Source of the DNA: Phaeoceros laevis
Taxonomy: Eukaryota; Anthocerotophyta; Anthocerotopsida; Notothyladales
Direction of reading: 5' to 3'
Assembly (NCBI GenBank): GCA_049999765.1
Contig: JBNGIQ010007813.1
Coordinates: 1-20,976, forward strand
Length of the DNA: 20,976 nucleotides
Within the stretch, counting starts at the first letter, position 1; every line of letters starts with the position of its first letter. Shown here piece after piece: positions 17,455-20,976 of this stretch. Both the position numbers and the translations under genes were made by a program. A model generated the notes under the pieces. The model had not been told where the DNA came from and searched no databases. It was given only the letters and a program-made list of their open reading frames with translations.

Positions 17455-17650
17455 CTTCCCGGAGTTTTGTGAGGGCCTGTTCTGGCCATCTGGGAAGACA
17501 CCCGTCGTCTTGGTCTTCAATTCTGGCTGAAAAAGTGCCTCCCACCGGTTCTTAGGACCTAGTCTTTTTATGCTCAGGACTTGCCTGCTTTCTCCGACAC
17601 GATGGGCACGTTTTGCAGGTAAGCTTGTGTTCAACGTTAACACCTGCCTG
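17455..17650. other. Distal ELIP promoter / intergenic
   Basis: No gene seen. It separates the ELIP promoter motifs from the repeat-rich block. Confidence 0.4.
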
Positions 17651-17685
17651 GGTGTTTAATTCCCATGTGGAGTTGGCTAAACACC
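17651..17685. repeat. Second copy of the GGTGTTTA ... TAAACACC dispersed repeat
   Basis: GGTGTTTAATTCCCATGTGG followed by AGTTGGCTAAACACC. It matches 8517-8552 with few differences and has the same inverted ends. Confidence 0.65.
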
Positions 17686-17977
17686 CTAATAATCAACTTA
17701 CTAACTACTACTATTTGTCTGGACAGCTTGAGGAAATAAAATTTATTTCTGACAATTACTTTGTGAGCACCCAAGACCTTAGTTGCCCAAGCGTAAAATA
17801 TCCATGTGGAAAGTGACGTACATGACGTCAAATTTGACGCTTTATTGAAAAATGGCGATTCCCAATCGTAGTATATACGATATATTTGCAAGTATTTATA
17901 TCATTGTATACCATCTTGTCAATACATAGTACCCTACTTAACTACATCACTTACGGTTTAGGCCATGCCTGAGTGAA
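17686..17977. other. AT-rich intergenic sequence
   Basis: Low-complexity AT-rich stretch with TGACGT repeats near 17815-17840 (GTGACGTACATGACGTCAAA). No coding signal. Confidence 0.4.
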
Positions 17978-18082
17978 GCGATGGGGGACGGAGCAATGGC
18001 AAGCAAGCGGAGCGCGCGATGGCGCAAGCGGGCGGAGCAGAGCGATGGCGCGATGGCAAGCGGGCGGAGCGGGGCGATGGTA
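17978..18082. repeat. GC-rich degenerate repeat (GCGATGG / AAGCGGGCGGAGC)
   Basis: Several alternating copies of GCGATGG and (C)AAGCGGGCGGAGC(G) at irregular 20-35-bp spacing, sharply more GC-rich than the flanks. Minus-strand frames across it (APPACAIARSACL) are repeat artefacts. Confidence 0.7.
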
Positions 18083-18217
18083 GGCACTGGACTCGTGAGC
18101 GTGCATTTTGAGTGAGTTTGGCGGCGACAAGGGTAAAATCGTAACTACCATATGCTAACTTCGAAATCTTTCTCACCATATACAATGAAAGTAAGGTACC
18201 ATTCCTACCTTACGTAT

Positions 18218-18251
18218 GAATCGGCGATTCATTTCAATGAATCGCCAATTC
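18218..18251. repeat. Short hairpin, 16-bp arms, 2-nt loop
   Basis: GAATCGGCGATTCATT, TC, AATGAATCGCCAATTC: 15 of 16 positions pair. GGCGATTC also occurs alone near 17853, so it may be part of a foldback element spanning 17850-18255. Confidence 0.85.
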
Positions 18252-18392
18252 CTACAACTAAGCCCAAGACGGCAAAAAAGATTAGCGTGCGTGGCTCCCA
18301 ACCCTCCAACTGCAGGAGCCCTCCACCTGCAATAGCACACCAAATAGCAGGGGCCCTCCAGCTACCAGAGTCGTCCTCCAGCTACTGTAACT

Positions 18393-18481
18393 GAGCTTGA
18401 AACCCAACTATAATTGAGCTACAGCGAGCTTGAAACCCAACTATAATTGAGCTGAGCTTGAAACCCAACTATAATTGAGCT
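18393..18481. repeat. 28-bp tandem repeat, three copies
   Basis: GAGCTTGAAACCCAACTATA followed by ATTGAGCT at 18393-18420, 18426-18453 and 18454-18481. ACAGC separates the first two and follows the third. The copies are identical, implying recent duplication. Confidence 0.95.
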
Positions 18482-19259
18482 ACAGCAGCCGCAACAGCAG
18501 GCGTGAACTAGAATGTGAAACAAGTGAGAGCAGGATAGAGATAAAACCAATCAGTAGACCAATCACTAGCATGGTATGTAGGATGATTGTAAGTATGTAG
18601 GACCAACATATTCCATCCAAGGTGTTTGTCTATAGTTTTTCAAAATATTCTTCTTCAGAATCTGCAATTTTTCTTAGTTAACTCAGCTAAACAGGAGTAG
18701 TAGCAATATTACCATAAATGTAAAGCCACTCAGGCATCCCATCATGACTACCTCGACCCTTCCATTATGAATGAATGAATTAAAGTATAGTGTCCTTCGT
18801 ACACTCATGCAAAAACACAAGGCCCTCTAATCACTTACTAACCCTTTCCGAAAATTATATCCAACCAAGAGTACGAGCAAAATGCCAATAAAAGAGATGC
18901 ATGGAATCTTGTGCTCCTAGAAAAGAGAGGCCATTTGATAGTGAATTGCAAGAGAGAGAGGGAGAGGTTTATAAGGGTTATTTCTATATCTGAAGTTTTT
19001 AAAGGTTATTTCTATATGTGATAATTAATGGGTGAGAATAGAGAGAGAGAGCGCTCTCCAGAGCTGCTTAGAGTTTTGTGAGAATCTAAGTCCATTATGA
19101 AAATTGTGATCATAATTTGAGCCTACACTAAGATTGAGGTGAGATTGTAGTTGTTGATGGAGAGCATATTTTCTTGATTAAAGGTAGTTGAGTTCAGAGC
19201 AGATTGTGTTGATTAGAAATAGTTGAGTTCCACTTTTGGTGTGAATCCTTGTGTTCGAC
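18482..19259. other. AT-rich intergenic sequence with GA microsatellites
   Basis: No gene. It contains GA-rich tracts near 18950-18967 and 19039-19052, and a duplicated GGTTATTTCTATAT(C/G)TG near 18976 and 19003. Confidence 0.5.
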
Positions 19260-19512
19260 AACTGCACTAGTATACTACATGTCACCCGTGCGATAAGCGG
19301 GGATACTTACCACTATAGTACAAGAACTGCACTAGTATAGTATACTACATGTCACCCGTGCGATAAGCGGGGATACTTACCACTATAGTACAACGAACTG
19401 CACTAGTATACTACATGTCACCTGTGCGATAAGCGGGGATACTTACCACTATAGTACAACGAAAATCCACTGTTGGGAAGGACATGCGGGAATACTTACC
19501 ACTATACTACTA
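19260..19512. repeat. 65-72-bp tandem repeat, three full copies and one degenerate copy
   Basis: Units at 19260-19324, 19325-19396 and 19397-19462 share ACTGCACTAGTATACTACAT, GTCACC(C/T)GTGCGATAAGCGGGG and ATACTTACCACTATAGTACAA. A fourth copy (to 19512) keeps GGGAATACTTACCACTATA. The second unit carries a 5-bp extra GTATA. Each unit holds a small CCCG...CGGGG inverted repeat. Confidence 0.93.
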
Positions 19513-20238
19513 CAACTGCAAGGAAGGAAGGATACATTCCAGCTTTGGGAAGGGGTAGAGGAAACTAGGGGACACATTTTGATGTAACGCTCGGAGAAAA
19601 AAATGGATGCGAAATGCATATCTTCGGCAAAAGGGCAAATCGTCAAACATATCGTGTGCCATGCAATACATGCAATAAAGGGATAAACTATCATAGGCCT
19701 ATTTTAGACTCCCAGGCAGTGTGAACTTTGAAGCGATTGTGTCAGGCTGCATGAGTCGGGAGTCCGGACTCTGGACACACAGGTGGGACAACTACCTTCT
19801 CCTAGCTGTGAATGAGTCAAGTCAGTAAATGACGTCGCAACGAGTCCCTTCTGATTTTGCACGATCCGCTTGGTGAAGGGGGTGGATGCAGGACGGCTCG
19901 GCGGTGCACTGACCCAACCTTCACATTATCTGCATGCGCCAGGTCATGGCCTGCGTTGCTGCTGAGAGTAGCCTCAACGACGGCGGCAGTGCAGGGCAAG
20001 TATGTTAAGCCCGAGGCAGCAATGAAGGTGTGCCAGCAGGCGGATCCGGAGCGGGACCCAAGCCATGCCAGTGAGGGAGAGGGCGGGAAGGTCACGGCAC
20101 GGCACGCCGCTGATTTCCAGCCTATTCGGCTGGCACGCCAAGTTCTGCAGCAGACTGCCACTCCTCTTGATCGCCTCTTGCTGCTTTCTCAGTGTGGTAC
20201 TCCAGTGGAGGCTTCTACTTCCACTGATTGTTAATCGA
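19513..20238. other. Intergenic or upstream gene part; orphan open frame
   Basis: A plus-strand frame at 19857-20234 (125 codons; RLARQVLQQTATPLDRLLLL) and the overlapping frame beginning at 20065 are open. The latter runs into the first glycosyltransferase exon. Neither has a recognised domain here, and I cannot tell upstream exon from chance frame. Confidence 0.35.
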
Positions 20239-20976
20239 GATCCGCCATATCCGATCCAAACAATTCCGACCCCGGGCTGGCCTGTACCTGTAGATGCGAG
20301 GTCAGTGCTGGCAAGAAACTTTATGGAATGGAGCCCTGGTGAGCTCGACGAATTGACTGCGGCAGAAAATCTCCGCTTGATTTCGCAAGCTGAGGAAGAA
20401 GAGGTATAAATGCATCTGGTTGTCCGGGAGGTTCTGGATTCTGTGGAAGTACCGGGTCTGAACTAGGGAGCATGCTGACCTTGTTACTGCTTATGTTTAC
20501 TCCTGGTCAGATTGAAGAGCGGAGCGAGCCCAATAGAAGAATATGGGAAGTAGTGAGCAGGAATGTACGCAGATCTGATAAGGAGGAGCTACACGAAAGG
20601 GATGATGGCGAATTAGAACGCTCTGGCCAACCCTTATGTATATACGAGACCTATTCTGGCAGCGATGCCTGGCCACATTTGCATAAAAACAAGTCCCTTT
20701 ATCGAGGTCTATCTCTTGTAAGTGTTGGCTTCTGTGCTTTGAGGCATTGGGCTACCTTCTGATGTTGAGGTTGCTCTTTCTTTGTGATCCCTGGATGGGG
20801 TTCCTGGGAATTGGTGGGAAATCAAGCGTCCTGTTAATGTTCTGTTAATGTTCGTGCAGTCAACTAAGATTAGAAGACTTGGGGGTGATGATGTCGAGGC
20901 ATTACTGAGGCTTCCCTCCCTGAACAAATCGTATTTCCTCGATCTGCTCTGTGACTCTGCTGGTCTCTTCGCAATT
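20239..20976 (+). CDS. Partial glycosyltransferase family 1-like (GT4-type, UDP-glycosyltransferase superfamily) protein
   Basis: Three exons in matching phase 0 are read: about 20239-20403 (SVLARNFMEWSPGELDELTA, then AENLRLISQAEEEE), 20511-20717 and 20860 to the window end. Donors are GAG|GTATAA and CTT|GTAAGT; acceptors are GGTCAG|ATT and GTGCAG|TCA. Exon 2 contains ELHERDDGELERSGQPLCIY, then ETYSGSDAWPHLHKNKSLYR and GLSL; exon 3 continues GDDVEALLRLPSLNKSYFLD. This matches, as I recall it, the conserved C-terminal half of large (about 1000 aa) plant proteins annotated as glycosyl transferase group 1, likely Golgi or membrane associated, with undetermined substrate. The N-terminal part, including the nucleotide-sugar site, is not recognised upstream, so either it lies beyond long introns or this is a gene fragment. 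The window edge cuts the 3' end. The first exon's true start is uncertain. Confidence 0.65.

Noticed and set aside
17651-17700. Helitron 3' end (hairpin then CTAAT)
   Set aside because: The hairpin loop is too long and the CTRRT-like motif is not at the proper distance; no Rep/helicase sequence.
19970-20020. GKYVKP motif as the C-terminus of the glycosyltransferase family
   Set aside because: It lies upstream of the internal conserved region, in the wrong order; coincidence.

Overview
This is plant nuclear DNA, most likely from a grass (Poaceae). The evidence is spliced genes with GT-AG introns, a class III secretory peroxidase and a chloroplast early light-induced protein (ELIP) whose exons have the strong third-position GC bias of grasses, remnants of a pentatricopeptide (PPR) gene and a gibberellin-receptor-like carboxylesterase, retroelement-type zinc-knuckle fragments and many tandem repeats. 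Two runs of exactly 100 N (266-365, 15154-15253) are scaffold gaps of unknown true size. The species cannot be fixed from the sequence.

Layout. 1-600: an 18-bp minisatellite around gap 1. 600-6460: a mosaic of broken genes. Fragments of a minus-strand TPR-SET-MYND gene lie at 5760-6462 (TPR plus start of SET) and in three partly tandem copies of a MYND-side segment (1567-1942, 3718-4107, 4108-4366). Between them sit a PPR fragment (1975-2440), a coiled-coil gene with an in-frame TAG (2499-3508), and two plus-strand copies of a zinc-knuckle/DUF4283-like element (626-1068, 4394-5356). 7125-8101: a plus-strand carboxylesterase pseudogene with several frameshifts. 8100-11880: no gene recognised; it holds a strong 26-bp-arm hairpin and an ABRE/G-box cluster.

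12346-13443 (+) is an intact two-exon class III peroxidase (322 aa predicted). It keeps its haem and catalytic residues but has replaced both cysteines of one conserved disulfide with alanine. 14788-15790 is a repeat block with a palindrome straddling gap 2. 16027-16924 (-) is an intact two-exon ELIP (244 aa predicted) with a TATA box and ABRE/G-box motifs upstream, convergent with the peroxidase. 17600-19510 is repeat-rich. From about 20239 to the window end (+) are three exons of a large glycosyltransferase-family-1-like protein cut by the window edge.

The living genes (peroxidase, ELIP, glycosyltransferase) are independent single transcription units; nothing indicates an operon or a cooperating cluster. 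I found no convincing new multi-gene system. The most unusual items are the peroxidase with a paired cysteine loss, the shredded TPR-SET-MYND locus and the large hairpins.
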